Of a stretch of 64,000 bases of DNA, positions 8,697 through 19,752 are shown piece after piece. This DNA is from Vulcanimicrobiota bacterium. Its GTDB lineage: Bacteria > Vulcanimicrobiota > Vulcanimicrobiia > Vulcanimicrobiales > Vulcanimicrobiaceae. Each line of letters starts with the position of its first letter. Position 1 is the stretch's first letter. The position numbers and the translations under genes are program-made. Under the pieces are notes generated by a model. The model saw only the letters and a program-made list of their open reading frames with translations. It had not been told where the DNA came from and did no database searches. Location of the stretch: NCBI GenBank assembly GCA_003161435.1, contig PMOS01000020.1, positions 194,611 to 258,610 on the forward strand, in the 5' to 3' direction.

Positions 8697-9677
8697 ATGC
8701 GCAAGATCCCGCGGTTCTTCCAAGCCCGGCGGCTCATCGCGTCGGTGGCCATCGCGCTGATGGCCGGCTGCAGCAGTGGCGGCTGCGGCAATTGTACCGT
8801 CCCTGCTTTCCACACGGCACCGCCGCCCACGCCGACGCCGACCCCGGCGCCCGGAACGACGCCGGTCCCGACAGCGACCCCGTCGCCGACTCCCGCGCCC
8901 GGCACGACGCCGGTTCCGACGCCGGTACCGACTCCCGTCCCGACTGCGACTCCGCGGCCGACGCCGACGCCGACGCCAACGCCAACGCCGACTCCGACGC
9001 CGGTTCCGACGGCGACGCCGATCGTCGCGCTAACCTGCGCTCAGAATGCGATCTCGGGACAGGGCGTCCCGCTCGGCTCGGATTCCACCTTCGCGGTGCT
9101 CGCAGCGTCGACGGTGACGAATGCGGGTCCGACGATCGTGACCGGTAATCTCGGCGTAAGTCCGGGTACCGCCGTCACCGGCTTCGGGCCGGGAACAGGC
9201 ACCGTCACCGGTGGCACGATACACGCCGGCGATCCAACCGCCGCGCAGGCGCAGCTCGACCTGACGGTTGCGTACAACAACGCGGCCGGACGTGCGCACG
9301 CTGCCGTTCCTGCGGACATCGGCGGGTTGGTCATCGCGCCTGGAACGTACCGCGCGCCCGTTTCGCTGGCGATCACCGGGAACGTCACGCTCGACGGTCA
9401 GAACAATCCGAACAGCGTGTTCATCTTCCAGATGGCGTCGACGCTAACGACGTCGGTCAACAGCAGCGTCACGCTGATCAACCGCGCGAATGCGTGCAAC
9501 ATCTTCTGGCAGGTCGGCAGCTCGGCAACGCTCAACACGGCGTCGGTTTTCAGCGGCACAATGCTTGCGCAGGCCTCGATCTCGATCGGCACCGGCGCGA
9601 GGATAAGCGGAAGAGCGTTGGCCCGAACCGGCGCGGTAACGATGCTCAGCAATATCGTCACGGTCACCGGCCCCTAG
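8697..9677 (+). CDS. Ice-binding-like (DUF3494) lipoprotein with long T/P linker
   Basis: 326 residues: a signal peptide with lipobox ending at Cys25 (LMAGC), a ~75-residue linker made of TPTPTP/PVPT repeats, then a DUF3494 domain (~110-326). The domain shows [20 protein letters not shown] followed by [15 protein letters not shown], then [33 protein letters not shown] and [19 protein letters not shown]. These are typical beta-helix rungs of bacterial ice-binding proteins. Members bind ice or act as adhesins; not all are active. The gene is 19 bases after the stalk/barrel gene and is followed by a strong terminator. Similar T/P and S/P linkers occur in other exported proteins of this window. 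Confidence 0.85.
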   Translation: MRKIPRFFQARRLIASVAIALMAGCSSGGCGNCTVPAFHTAPPPTPTPTPAPGTTPVPTATPSPTPAPGTTPVPTPVPTPVPTATPRPTPTPTPTPTPTPTPVPTATPIVALTCAQNAISGQGVPLGSDSTFAVLAASTVTNAGPTIVTGNLGVSPGTAVTGFGPGTGTVTGGTIHAGDPTAAQAQLDLTVAYNNAAGRAHAAVPADIGGLVIAPGTYRAPVSLAITGNVTLDGQNNPNSVFIFQMASTLTTSVNSSVTLINRANACNIFWQVGSSATLNTASVFSGTMLAQASISIGTGARISGRALARTGAVTMLSNIVTVTGP

Positions 9678-9710
9678 CGGGCAAATACCACCAAACGTCC
9701 CTAGCGCGAA

Positions 9711-9750
9711 GACGGCCCGTGAACCCCTCCGTTCACGGGCCGTCTTTGTT
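9711..9750 (+). terminator. Intrinsic terminator after ice-binding lipoprotein
   Basis: A perfect 14-base-pair stem, GACGGCCCGTGAAC / GTTCACGGGCCGTC, with a six-base loop is followed by TTTGTT. It sits about 35 bases after the preceding stop codon and separates the envelope-protein pair from mop. Confidence 0.85.
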
Positions 9751-9806
9751 CGGGACGAAGCCGGCACGAACAGGCGATCCGATGACCTCCGACCGAATCA
9801 CGCCGG

Positions 9807-10013
9807 ATGGAAATCAGCGCACGTAATCAATTTCGCGGGCGTGTCACGGCGGTGCGCAAGGGCAACATCATGGCCGAGGTCGAGGTCCAGCTCGACGTGC
9901 CGCCGACCGTGCTCGCCGCGATCACGAAAAGCTCGGTCGAGCGGCTTGCTCTCGCCGAAGGCGACGAGGTCACGGTCATCATCAAATCGACCGAAGTGCT
10001 GATCGGCAAATAA
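9807..10013 (+). CDS. mop: Mop-like molybdopterin/molybdate-binding protein (TOBE/MOP domain)
   Basis: A 68-residue single MOP/TOBE domain: SARNQFRGRVTAVRKGNIMA then EVEVQLDVPP and LALAEGDEVTVIIKSTEVLIGK. Stand-alone Mop proteins oligomerise and bind molybdate or tungstate oxyanions as a cytoplasmic store. The gene is convergent with the modA cluster and lies near tupABC, consistent with Mo/W homeostasis. Full length for the family. Confidence 0.88.
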   Translation: MEISARNQFRGRVTAVRKGNIMAEVEVQLDVPPTVLAAITKSSVERLALAEGDEVTVIIKSTEVLIGK

Positions 10014-10018
10014 CCGCG

Positions 10019-10174
10019 CTACGGCGCGTTCTCGACGTCGATCTCGGTGACTTGACGGACCCAGCGGGCCTCGTGTTTCTCGCCGGCGACGACGATGCGG
10101 AACGGGCCGGTCTTGGCATCGAGCACCAGCAACACGCGCGGAAGCCGACTCCACGACGTCGTTCGCAGCTTCAC
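10019..10174 (-). pseudogene. Remnant of molybdopterin-dependent oxidoreductase (C-terminal tail only)
   Basis: A 51-codon frame opens with GTG overlapping the modA stop (GTGA). It encodes a stretch ending DAKTGPFRIVVAGEKHEARW then VRQVTEIDVENAP. This is the closing part of small oxidoreductase molybdopterin-binding proteins of the sulfite-oxidase fold. The preceding ~100 residues of that fold, including the cofactor-binding Cys, are absent; the first ~16 codons look like degraded homologous sequence. It could be translated as a coupled microprotein, but a deletion relic is more likely. Adjacency to modA suggests the ancestral operon paired a Mo transporter with its enzyme. Confidence 0.55.
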
Positions 10175-10953
10175 TCTTCGAAGCCGCGTGCTCTGAGGAA
10201 GGCTTGCCCGGCCGGCGAGGTGATGAACTCCAGGAAGGCGCGCCCGCCGTCACCGTTGGGCGCGTTCTTCGTCACGCCGATCGGATAGATCGCATCCGGC
10301 GCCGCACCGGCCGGGAAGGGGAACGTGCGCACCTTCGGGGCGATCGACGGCGTTACGTCGGTTGCGTAGACGACGCCCGCGTCGCCTTCGCCCAGCGAGA
10401 TCTTCGTCGCAACCGCTTTGACGTCGGTTTCCTCGCTCACGACGTTGGCCTGCACGCGCGCGGCGAAGTCGGCGCCGAACCTCGGGCCCTTGGCGAGGTT
10501 GGTGAACGTCTGGCGCGCGTAGTTGCCGACCGGGACCGACGGCGCGGCGAGGACGACTTTCGCGCCCTTCTTTCCCAGGTCGGCGACCGTCGCGACGGTC
10601 GTATCGTTCGCGGGGACGATGACGACCAGCCGGTTGCGCGCGAAGATACGTGCCGACGGGACCGCGCCGCCGTCGATCGCGCGCTGCATCTGCTGTTGGT
10701 TCGCCGACGCGAACACGTCCGCCGGCGCACCTTGGAGCAACTGCGCCACCAATGTGTCGGAGCCGCCGTACGAGAAGCGCACCGGATAGCCGGTCGCCTT
10801 GGTGAACGCGACGCCGGCTGCGTCGAACGCCTCCTTGAGCGAGGCTGCGGCGAAGACGGTCACTACGGGCTTGTCGGCTGCACGCAGCGGGGCCGTGGTG
10901 AGGCCGAATGCAGCGAGGAGCGCCGCGCAGCGCAAGAGGTTCGCGCGATTCAT
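10171..10953 (-). CDS. modA: Molybdate ABC transporter, substrate-binding protein
   Basis: 260 residues with a signal peptide (NLLRCAALLAAFGLTTAPLRA) and a type II periplasmic binding fold. Motifs are VFAAASLKEAFDAAG, SYGGSDTLVAQLLQGAPADV and FASANQQQM, with the late TDVTPSIAPKVRTFPFP. ModA delivers molybdate (also tungstate) to ModB. The ATG at 10953 is chosen for the signal peptide and an upstream GGAGGG; an in-frame ATG at 10986 is possible. modB and modC are not adjacent: a modBC pair lies at 42316-43736. Confidence 0.88.
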   Translation of the reverse strand: MNRANLLRCAALLAAFGLTTAPLRAADKPVVTVFAAASLKEAFDAAGVAFTKATGYPVRFSYGGSDTLVAQLLQGAPADVFASANQQQMQRAIDGGAVPSARIFARNRLVVIVPANDTTVATVADLGKKGAKVVLAAPSVPVGNYARQTFTNLAKGPRFGADFAARVQANVVSEETDVKAVATKISLGEGDAGVVYATDVTPSIAPKVRTFPFPAGAAPDAIYPIGVTKNAPNGDGGRAFLEFITSPAGQAFLRARGFEE

Positions 10954-11044
10954 TCCGGTGACGCCCTCCGTTATCTTCGATCGCATATATCGCTACTTGA
11001 GGGCCCGTTTCGGCGCTCCTGCCCACCCGCTGCGGGCCCTGTCC

Positions 11045-11074
11045 TTGACGGAGCCGCCCCCATTCTGCTACGGT
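11045..11074 (+). promoter_or_regulatory. Promoter of the metYX leader (leaderless start)
   Basis: TTGACG (11045-11050) and TACGGT (11069-11074, with TG two bases before it) are spaced by 18 bases. The ATG of a short ORF begins seven bases after the -10 box, so transcription should start at or beside that ATG. The same arrangement precedes hom and ilvE. Confidence 0.6.
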
Positions 11075-11081
11075 CCCGGAC

Positions 11082-11156
11082 ATGGACGCCCGTTCGATGG
11101 CGATTATGGCGATGTGTGCCACCCGCGAGGGTCGGTGTAGATCGTCGTTGCCCTGA
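11082..11156 (+). CDS. Methionine-rich leader peptide of metYX
   Basis: A 24-codon ORF starting at the predicted transcription start. It reads MDARSMAIMAM followed by CATREGRCRSSLP and a TGA. Met codons occupy positions 1, 6, 9 and 11, an extreme density, and Cys codons follow. It ends 21 bases before a terminator hairpin and upstream of metY-metX, the methionine sulfhydrylation pathway. Ribosome stalling at Met codons when charged Met-tRNA is scarce would favour read-through. No ribosome site is needed if the mRNA is leaderless. The tail REGRCRSSLP resembles that of the hom leader peptide. Confidence 0.7.
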   Translation: MDARSMAIMAMCATREGRCRSSLP

Positions 11157-11211
11157 TCGGCGTACGACAAGCTACAGCGGCCCTCGCCTCTCGGCGGGGG
11201 CCGTTTCGTTT
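11125..11211 (+). terminator. metYX attenuator: antiterminator arm and terminator hairpin
   Basis: The terminator is an 11-base-pair stem, CGGCCCTCGCC (11178-11188) with GGCGGGGGCCG (11193-11203), one G-T pair, a four-base loop and TTTCGTTT after it. The bases GCGAGGGTCG (11125-11134), inside the leader ORF just past the Met codons, are complementary to its 5' arm over ten positions with one G-U. A ribosome stalled on Met codons leaves this segment free to block the terminator. A ribosome at the stop codon, 20 bases further, would cover only part of it, and the competing fold needs modelling. Confidence 0.65.
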
Positions 11212-11253
11212 CCCCGCGTTTTCGAAACCCCTATGCGCTCGACGCATTCGTGA

Positions 11254-13622
<2,369 letters not shown>

Positions 13623-13682
13623 CCTCTCCGCCGATTCGAAGTCGCCCGGTCCCCATGGCCAGGCGCTGCGCACGGTAGCAGG

Positions 13683-13775
13683 TTGGACCTGAAAGCCGCG
13701 CTCGAGCTGCTGATCGCCTCCGACGACCGCGAGGTGTGCTCGGTCGAGCGCGGCTGCAAGAGCTGTTCGGTCCGC
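13683..13775 (+). pseudogene. STAND NTPase gene fragment (first ~30 codons, frameshifted)
   Basis: From a TTG the sequence reads LDLKAALELLIASDDREVCS, matching NPQAALDLLLASDDREVCSV at the start of the intact gene at 15376. A frameshift follows: the bases that encode RLQELFG in the intact copy are present in another frame. Homology then ends. It is a truncated relic of duplication copy 1. Confidence 0.75.
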
Positions 13776-13905
13776 GCGGCGGGCGGGTCCAACTCGCGTT
13801 TCATTCCGCGATCTGCCATGAGACGGATGGGGTTCGCGAGGCGGCTTTCCTCGATGTTCGGCCTCTGTCTCCCGCCCGCATCGAACCCCGGTTCGATCTC
13901 GCTCG

Positions 13906-14604
13906 TTAGTCCGAGTTCGCCACCTCGCAGACCATGCTGTACTTTCCACTCCAACCGATGTAGCAGCGCTTCTTCGATCCGTCGTCGTCGGTGAACGAGG
14001 CAACTGCTCCCGGACCATTCTCCGTTACGAGCGTAAAGCCGTGGTGGTTGCTGTACGTCACCGTGCCGAGGAAGGTTACCGCCGCATCGTTGTACTGGTA
14101 GACCTGTGCATTGTTCACCGACCCTTGACTGTCGACGGTGGCGACGAACAGCGCGTACGCACCTCCCAGATTCGCAAAGATGTACTTCGTCGGGTCTACG
14201 CAGTCGAACGAGCCGTACTTCTTGTATTGAACCTTGACGGTTTGCGGGCCCGCGCACGGAAGATCCGACCGCACGGTCATGTACGGCGAGCTTACAATGA
14301 GCTGGCGGATCTCTGAGGGGTCGATGCCGCTGCGCGATTGTGTCCGCGACGTTATCGATCTGTAAATCTTCGCGCAGTCATCGGGATTCTCCAGGCAGTA
14401 GTGTAGCGTCCACGAGAGCATCCGACCGAACATGCACTGCCAGTCGCAACCCTGCTGGTCGCTCGATTGTGCAATCACGCGAGTTTGCTGGACGACCGAC
14501 GCGCCTCGAGAGACGTCTTGGGCACCTAGACCCACCGTGCTCGTCGCCCCGGGTGCGATGACAAACTGAGCCGCCAAAACCAAACTCAGCAGAAATGTGA
14601 ACAT
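13906..14604 (-). CDS. Secreted Cys-containing protein of unknown function inside the duplication scar
   Basis: 232 residues with a signal peptide (FTFLLSLVLAAQFVIAPGA). The mature part has several cysteines (CDWQCMFG, HYCLENPDDCAK, DLPCAG, SFDCVD, KKRCYIGW, MVCEV), suggesting disulfides. It also has aromatic beta-rich segments such as YIFANLGGAYALFVAT and TVTYSNHHGFTLVTENG. I do not recognise the family. Its GC content is visibly lower than its neighbours', and it sits between two duplication-derived fragments, where it replaces about 10 kb of the first copy. An inserted gene is therefore likely. The ATG at 14604 has GGGG about seven bases upstream. Confidence 0.65.
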   Translation of the reverse strand: MFTFLLSLVLAAQFVIAPGATSTVGLGAQDVSRGASVVQQTRVIAQSSDQQGCDWQCMFGRMLSWTLHYCLENPDDCAKIYRSITSRTQSRSGIDPSEIRQLIVSSPYMTVRSDLPCAGPQTVKVQYKKYGSFDCVDPTKYIFANLGGAYALFVATVDSQGSVNNAQVYQYNDAAVTFLGTVTYSNHHGFTLVTENGPGAVASFTDDDGSKKRCYIGWSGKYSMVCEVANSD

Positions 14605-14789
14605 TATTCACGCCCCTCACGCCGCCGTTCAACCACGCCGGCACGAAACGCATTTGACACGGTTCGGCGCGCTCCTCTAGCTGAGCAGAGGGGGCGACGA
14701 CTCACCTGGAAGACAATACAATGTCGTTGGAGCGATACCATCGCACGCGCGGGCGTGCAGCGACCGCCGACGTAGCCGAGGTCGTCGAC

Positions 14790-15094
14790 GGGGTCCGTCG
14801 CGTCGCTGATGGTGAACGTTGCGCACGGGGTGGGCGCGGTCGTGAGCGGTACGCTCGTGCAGCGCGGTACGTTCTTTGCCGCCTAAGGGTTCATCGCGCA
14901 AGTGCTAGCGGCGAGCATGCTGTTCAGCTTCGTGCCGGCGCCGGGGACGATCTCCACTGCGGCGCGCGTCGAAGCGCCGCCCGCGCCGTTGTTTCCGCCG
15001 CTGCGCGCGAACCGCGCGTTCTATCTGGTGCTGGTCATGCGCGCCTTCGTGACGATGGGGATCTACTCGGTCTACGGTTTCTTCTTATACTTCA
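14790..15094 (+). pseudogene. MFS transporter fragment (relic of duplication copy 1)
   Basis: Translated without a start, this reads VVSGTLVQRGTFFAA, an in-frame TAA (14883-14885), then GFIAQVLAASMLFSFVPAPG and later AFVTMGIYSVYGFFLYF. It parallels the intact MFS gene (VLSGMLVQRGNFFAAYAFV, AFVTMGVYSVYGFFLYFL) at about 23660-23955. Homology breaks off at 15094, where metX-like sequence begins. The 14605-14790 stretch upstream shows no gene. Confidence 0.8.
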
Positions 15095-15095
15095 T

Positions 15096-15470
15096 CCGCG
15101 GTCGCGAGCGTCCGGCCGGGCGCTGACGTTCGTCGGCATCGAGGGCGATCAGCTCTATCCGCCCCAATACGTGTGGGAATGCACCGCGCGTTGGGCCGAA
15201 GCCGGCTGGGACGCCGAGTACCGCCATCTGCCGACGACGCACGGTCACGACGCCTTCCTCGCCGAGCCTGAGGCGCTGGCGGCGCTCCTGCGCGACGGCC
15301 TCGCGAGCGACGTGGTAGCCGCGGCGCCGTAGCAGCCGAGGAGAGGCTCCGCGCCGATCCGAAGTCGCCAGGTCCGTGAACCCGCAGGCCGCCCTCGATC
15401 TGCTGCTCGCGTCCGATGACCGCGAGGTCTGTTCGGTCGGAAAACGGCTGCAGGAGCTCTTCGGGTCGTC
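15096..15470 (+). repeat. Direct-repeat copy 2: truncated metX 3' end, spacer and STAND-gene 5' end
   Basis: Bases 15096-15332 encode the metX C-terminus without its front: LTFVGIEGDQLYPPQYVWEC and THGHDAFLAEPEALAALLRD. The spacer and the start of the intact STAND gene follow. The copy fused to the MFS fragment at 15094/15096 is a non-functional metX relic; the STAND gene of this copy is intact. Confidence 0.8.
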
Positions 15471-18400
15471 GCGCCGTGCTCCGAGCGCGGCGATCCTGAC
15501 CGCGCGCAAGCGCATCGACGCCGACGTGCAGCAGTTCATGCCCACGCCGTTCGCCGAGCAGTTTCGCATGTGGACGCGAAATCGGGCGTCGTTCATCGCC
15601 GCGGTGCGCGCGCACGACGAGGAGAGCGGCAGCGAGCACTGGCGCGCCGCATTTCTCAACCTCTACGACTGCTGGCTGCAGATCCTGCGGTTCACGCCGT
15701 TCATCTTTCTGAGCGCCGCGAACCGCTTGCGCGAACCCATTCAGCAGCACGCCCAGGTGCCGTTCGCCAAGGCGCTCGTGCTGTACGCAAAACGGTACCT
15801 CCCGGCGGAGGCGGGACGGCAAACCGAAGCAGATCAGCGGGATCTGCTCGCCGCGCTCCTCGACGTGTTTCGCGTGCTCGATGCGGCGGGCGCGCTCGAC
15901 GACCGTTTCGTCTTCGCACCGCTGTTGCGGCGCGCCGGCTCGTTCGAGGATCTGTTCCCGCGCCGCTTCGAGGCCGAGCTGCTGCTGCTCCAGGTCGTTC
16001 GCAACGACTTGACCCACCGCTACATGGACAAGCGTCCCAACGTCTCACTGCGGCCGATGGAGTCGCTCATCGCGCGCGCCTTCCTCGACCTGGTCGACCG
16101 CCTGTTGCAGATCTCCCGCGACTACGCGATCGGCTTCACCGTGACGCTGCAGGCCGATGCCGCGACCAGCGGCGCCGACCTCTTGATGTTCGACGGCGCG
16201 GACGGGCCGCGGCTCGCGCGCACGGCGATCGAATCCGTCCCTCGTTCGGAGGCGGAACGCTTCACGGCCCAACGGTTGTATCTGCTGCGCCGCGCAGCGC
16301 TCGCCGACCCCGGCTCGCCGCTCCAACCGAAAGACTACCTCGACCTGACGCCGTTTCTCATCTCGGAGCTCATCGACGAGAACGCGAGCGGCCCGCGGAA
16401 CCTGTTCGCGCTCGACCTCTACCTGCGCGCCGAGCTGCGCGTCGAGAGCAAGCTCTTGTTCCGGGAGTTCGCGTCGGAGACGACCTTCCCGAGCATGAAG
16501 CGCGCACCCGGCGAGAAGATCCGCCGCCTGATCAAAGCGGTCGAGGACTTCGACCAGCGCACCAAGACGTTCTGCCCCGACGTTCGCGCCGGCGGCAACG
16601 AGGCCGGCTGGGACGCCGACGTGCTGCGCGCGAAGTTTTGGGACGCCTCCGGCGAGCACCTCACGACCGTGCTCGACACGGCACGCTACGACAACGGCGG
16701 CAAGCGGCTCCCGGACGTGAGCGCGACCAAGGCGGCGACCTACGACGACGCGGTCTTCGTTCCGCCGCCGGAGTCGCAGCTCGTCGACGCATTCTTCGAG
16801 GATCCGGCCGGCGGAATGCTGCTCGTCGGACCGTCGGGGCTCGGCAAATCCACCGTTCTGTGCGACACATACCTCAAGCGCCTGCGCGCCGGCGACTTCG
16901 CGCTCTTCCTCAATGGACGGCACCTGCGCTACGCCGCGCTCGACGAGACGCTCGACTATCTCATCCTGCGCGGGATGCGGCGCGACAAGATGTCGCTCGC
17001 GTCGTTCGAGCGCTTCTTGGGTGAAGCGGGGAAATCGTTCGTCGTCTTCATCGACGCCGTCAACGAGTACACCGGCGAGGGCGGCGCGGCGGCGCTGCTC
17101 GAAAGCGTCGTCGGGTTCGTGCAGAACCAGCGGTTGCGCGGCGTGCGCGTCGTCGCGAGTTGCCGCAGCGAAACCTGGGCACGCTACCGGGAGCGGACGC
17201 GTCTGCGGCGACCGCTCGCGGGCGCGAACTTCTACACCGATGACGCGATCGTCCTGACCGACTTCGACGACGAGCAGCTGCGCGCGCAACTCTACGCGCG
17301 GTATTGCACCGCCTATGCGCTCACCCCCGCTACCTATCGGCAGCTCGGCAACGGGGTCAAAGCCCTCGTCCGCACGCCGTTGATGATGGCGCTGATCGCC
17401 CAGACGTACGCGTCCAAGCGCGTCCCGGTCGAAATCGATTACTTCGCGCTCTTCGACGCGCTGACGCGCCGCAAGCTCGGCGACGCGCAGCAGTTCGTCT
17501 CGCCGGACGATCCGCGCAGCAAGTACTTCCAGGCGGAGATGCGCCGCGGTCTCGAGCGCTTCACCGAGCTGCTACTCGAGCGGCTTCGCTCGCCCGAGCG
17601 GTTGAACGGCGTTCGCGACGCGCTCGCGATCGACGTCCTGGCCAAAGACGCCGCCGGCGGTTCGGGCGTGAGCTTCGCCGAGCTGATGCAGGGTGCCGAC
17701 GACCGTCTCTCGGTATACGAAGCGCTGCTGCAGACGCACCTGATCGAGGAGGTCGTCGTCGCCGAACGTGATTCCGCCGGCGGTGACGACGAAGGGCACG
17801 CCGTCCATTTCTTTCACGACCAGTACGCGCAGTATCGGCTCGGGCTCGCGTACGAACGCGCCGACGTCCTGGGCAAGCTCGACTTCGACGTGCTCGACGA
17901 TGCGCGGGCGCTCGGCGAGTTGACGGAGCGCATCGCCGCGCTGGTGGAGAGCTCGCTCCAGGCGCCGATCCTTGCCGGTGCGCTGCAGCACTGGCTGCAC
18001 GCGCAGCTCGCCCGCACCGGCGATGACGCCATCGAGTACGACGACGTCGTGCCGCTCCTGTCGCGGATGGCGGAGCATCCCGCGTCGATCGTGCGCGACG
18101 TCGCACGGCGCATCGTGACCGATTTCGCGGTGCGCGAGGTCTTGCCGCCGCAGAAGCTCTACGAGCAGTCGTTGCGGCGCGGGACGCCGCGCTTGCAGCG
18201 CGAGCTCGCGAGTGCCTACGTCGACTATTGGCCCGGCGTATCGCCCGAAACGACCCGCGCCTTCGTCGCCGCCTGCGGAGCGGCCGATGCGACGGCGGCG
18301 CTCGAACGGCTCGCCGAGGTGTTTTCCGTGCACTTCGGCAATGAGCGGCCCGGCGTGTCCGCGGTGTTGGAGCATCTCGCCGAGGTGATCCCACGCCTGT

Positions 18401-19752
18401 CGCCCGCAATGGTCTTCGACGTGCGACGGGCCAAGGCGAGCTCGATGTTCCTGGTCCAGTTCGCTCAAGCCGCGGTCGTCTCGCAGTTCGGCGCGCCCGA
18501 GAAGATGATTCGGCTGCGCGACTTCGTCAAGGACAAGGCCGGCCTGCTGATCGGCGTGCTCACCTCGCGGCACGGCCTGGCAATCGCGATGGAGCCTGTG
18601 CGCCAGTTTCTCTACCGGATGCTCGAGCGTACCGGCGTGATGATCTGGAACGAAGCGATCGGCTCGCAGTCCGGCAACGACCGCTTCTTCGTCGAGGAGG
18701 ACGGCATGTGCCAGCGCGACGTCCTGTTCGAGTTCTTCCCGTACTGCGTCGCGATGCACAACGGTGAGCTTGGGCAGAGCGCATTCGCGCCCGGTACCGA
18801 GCTACGGACGATGGTGCTGAAGATGCTCGGCTACCGCGTGACGAGCGGCGTCGGCTATGTCGCGATGGCGACGCTGACGGCGCCGCTCGCCGGCGACTGG
18901 GAGGCGACGAGCAGTCTCGTCGCCGAGCTGGTCGCGGCGGGCAGCGAGGCGTCGCAGTTCTTCGGAACGCTGCTCCTGGTCAACCTGTGCTACGCGAACC
19001 ATGCGAACTGCGCGCAGGCGCTGCGCTTCTTCGCGGAGGACTTCGTGCCGCGGGTGCGCGCCGGCACCGCGCGCTACGACTGGGTGATGCACGACTGCCT
19101 GGGCATCGTCGCAACGGACGTCGCGGGATTGTGGGAGCTCGGTGAACCTATCGTAACGGCGGTCCTCGACTACGTCGGCGAGCACGAAACGCAAGAGCGC
19201 GTCGACGAGTTCGGGCACGAGCTCGCGAAGGCGAGTTTCTTTCCCGACGTCGCCGTGGGGATGCAGGTCGTCGGGATTCTGCTCGAGCGCAAGCTGCTGC
19301 GCCGCCCACGTTGGCGCACCGCTGTGCGCCGCGCCTGCGCGGGTCTGGGCGTCCGCAGCCCGTCGGCGCTGCAGCAGCTCTTCGACGAGCACGGTATCTC
19401 CGAGGACGAGCGGAGGTTCGTGCGCGCGGCGGTCGACGACGAGGTCGAGCTGCAGAGCCAGCGCTTCATCGTTCAGACCACCTGGAACCGGTTCATCGCG
19501 ACCGCGGTCGCGCGCATCGCCACGGTGCGGTATCTGCTGCTGGCGGACTTGATCGGCGGGCTGATACAGTCGAACAACGTTCCGGAGTACTCGCGTGAGT
19601 TCCGCCGCTTCGTCGTCGACGCGGTGCGGGCGTACCTCACCGAGGAGGGTGCGGCGAAGGACTACTCGCGGATGACGGTCGAGGAGGTCTACGCCGAGAC
19701 CGAAGCCGTCCGGAAGCCCGGGGCCGGCGAAGTCTGGACGGCCGGCGCATGA
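15376..19752 (+). CDS. HEPN-motif STAND NTPase, candidate conflict/defence protein
   Basis: 1458 residues. The N-terminal ~480 residues are helical and include RNDLTH (209-214), the RNxxxH motif of HEPN ribonucleases, within FEAELLLLQVVRNDLTHRY. A STAND P-loop NTPase follows: Walker A GPSGLGKS (485-492), Walker B VVFIDAVNEY with D560, and a sensor-like VVASCRSETWARYRERTR. From ~680 to the end the protein is a long helical array without recognised repeats, probably the trigger-sensing part. The usual STAND logic is that ligand binding drives oligomerisation and switches on the N-terminal effector, here perhaps RNA cleavage. The GTG start is supported by the parallel TTG in the duplicate copy. 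The stop overlaps the next gene by four bases. The family is not otherwise recognised. Confidence 0.75.
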   Translation: MNPQAALDLLLASDDREVCSVGKRLQELFGSSRRAPSAAILTARKRIDADVQQFMPTPFAEQFRMWTRNRASFIAAVRAHDEESGSEHWRAAFLNLYDCWLQILRFTPFIFLSAANRLREPIQQHAQVPFAKALVLYAKRYLPAEAGRQTEADQRDLLAALLDVFRVLDAAGALDDRFVFAPLLRRAGSFEDLFPRRFEAELLLLQVVRNDLTHRYMDKRPNVSLRPMESLIARAFLDLVDRLLQISRDYAIGFTVTLQADAATSGADLLMFDGADGPRLARTAIESVPRSEAERFTAQRLYLLRRAALADPGSPLQPKDYLDLTPFLISELIDENASGPRNLFALDLYLRAELRVESKLLFREFASETTFPSMKRAPGEKIRRLIKAVEDFDQRTKTFCPDVRAGGNEAGWDADVLRAKFWDASGEHLTTVLDTARYDNGGKRLPDVSATKAATYDDAVFVPPPESQLVDAFFEDPAGGMLLVGPSGLGKSTVLCDTYLKRLRAGDFALFLNGRHLRYAALDETLDYLILRGMRRDKMSLASFERFLGEAGKSFVVFIDAVNEYTGEGGAAALLESVVGFVQNQRLRGVRVVASCRSETWARYRERTRLRRPLAGANFYTDDAIVLTDFDDEQLRAQLYARYCTAYALTPATYRQLGNGVKALVRTPLMMALIAQTYASKRVPVEIDYFALFDALTRRKLGDAQQFVSPDDPRSKYFQAEMRRGLERFTELLLERLRSPERLNGVRDALAIDVLAKDAAGGSGVSFAELMQGADDRLSVYEALLQTHLIEEVVVAERDSAGGDDEGHAVHFFHDQYAQYRLGLAYERADVLGKLDFDVLDDARALGELTERIAALVESSLQAPILAGALQHWLHAQLARTGDDAIEYDDVVPLLSRMAEHPASIVRDVARRIVTDFAVREVLPPQKLYEQSLRRGTPRLQRELASAYVDYWPGVSPETTRAFVAACGAADATAALERLAEVFSVHFGNERPGVSAVLEHLAEVIPRLSPAMVFDVRRAKASSMFLVQFAQAAVVSQFGAPEKMIRLRDFVKDKAGLLIGVLTSRHGLAIAMEPVRQFLYRMLERTGVMIWNEAIGSQSGNDRFFVEEDGMCQRDVLFEFFPYCVAMHNGELGQSAFAPGTELRTMVLKMLGYRVTSGVGYVAMATLTAPLAGDWEATSSLVAELVAAGSEASQFFGTLLLVNLCYANHANCAQALRFFAEDFVPRVRAGTARYDWVMHDCLGIVATDVAGLWELGEPIVTAVLDYVGEHETQERVDEFGHELAKASFFPDVAVGMQVVGILLERKLLRRPRWRTAVRRACAGLGVRSPSALQQLFDEHGISEDERRFVRAAVDDEVELQSQRFIVQTTWNRFIATAVARIATVRYLLLADLIGGLIQSNNVPEYSREFRRFVVDAVRAYLTEEGAAKDYSRMTVEEVYAETEAVRKPGAGEVWTAGA

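Noticed and set aside
8818..9030. T/P-encoding repeat tract as a CRISPR or satellite array
   Set aside because: Repeats are three- or six-base multiples encoding TPTPVPT within an intact gene; no spacers. No CRISPR array was seen anywhere in the window.
14605..14790. Gene or promoter in the gap after the secreted protein (TTGACA at 14654)
   Set aside because: No matching -10 box at suitable spacing and no open frame with coding character.
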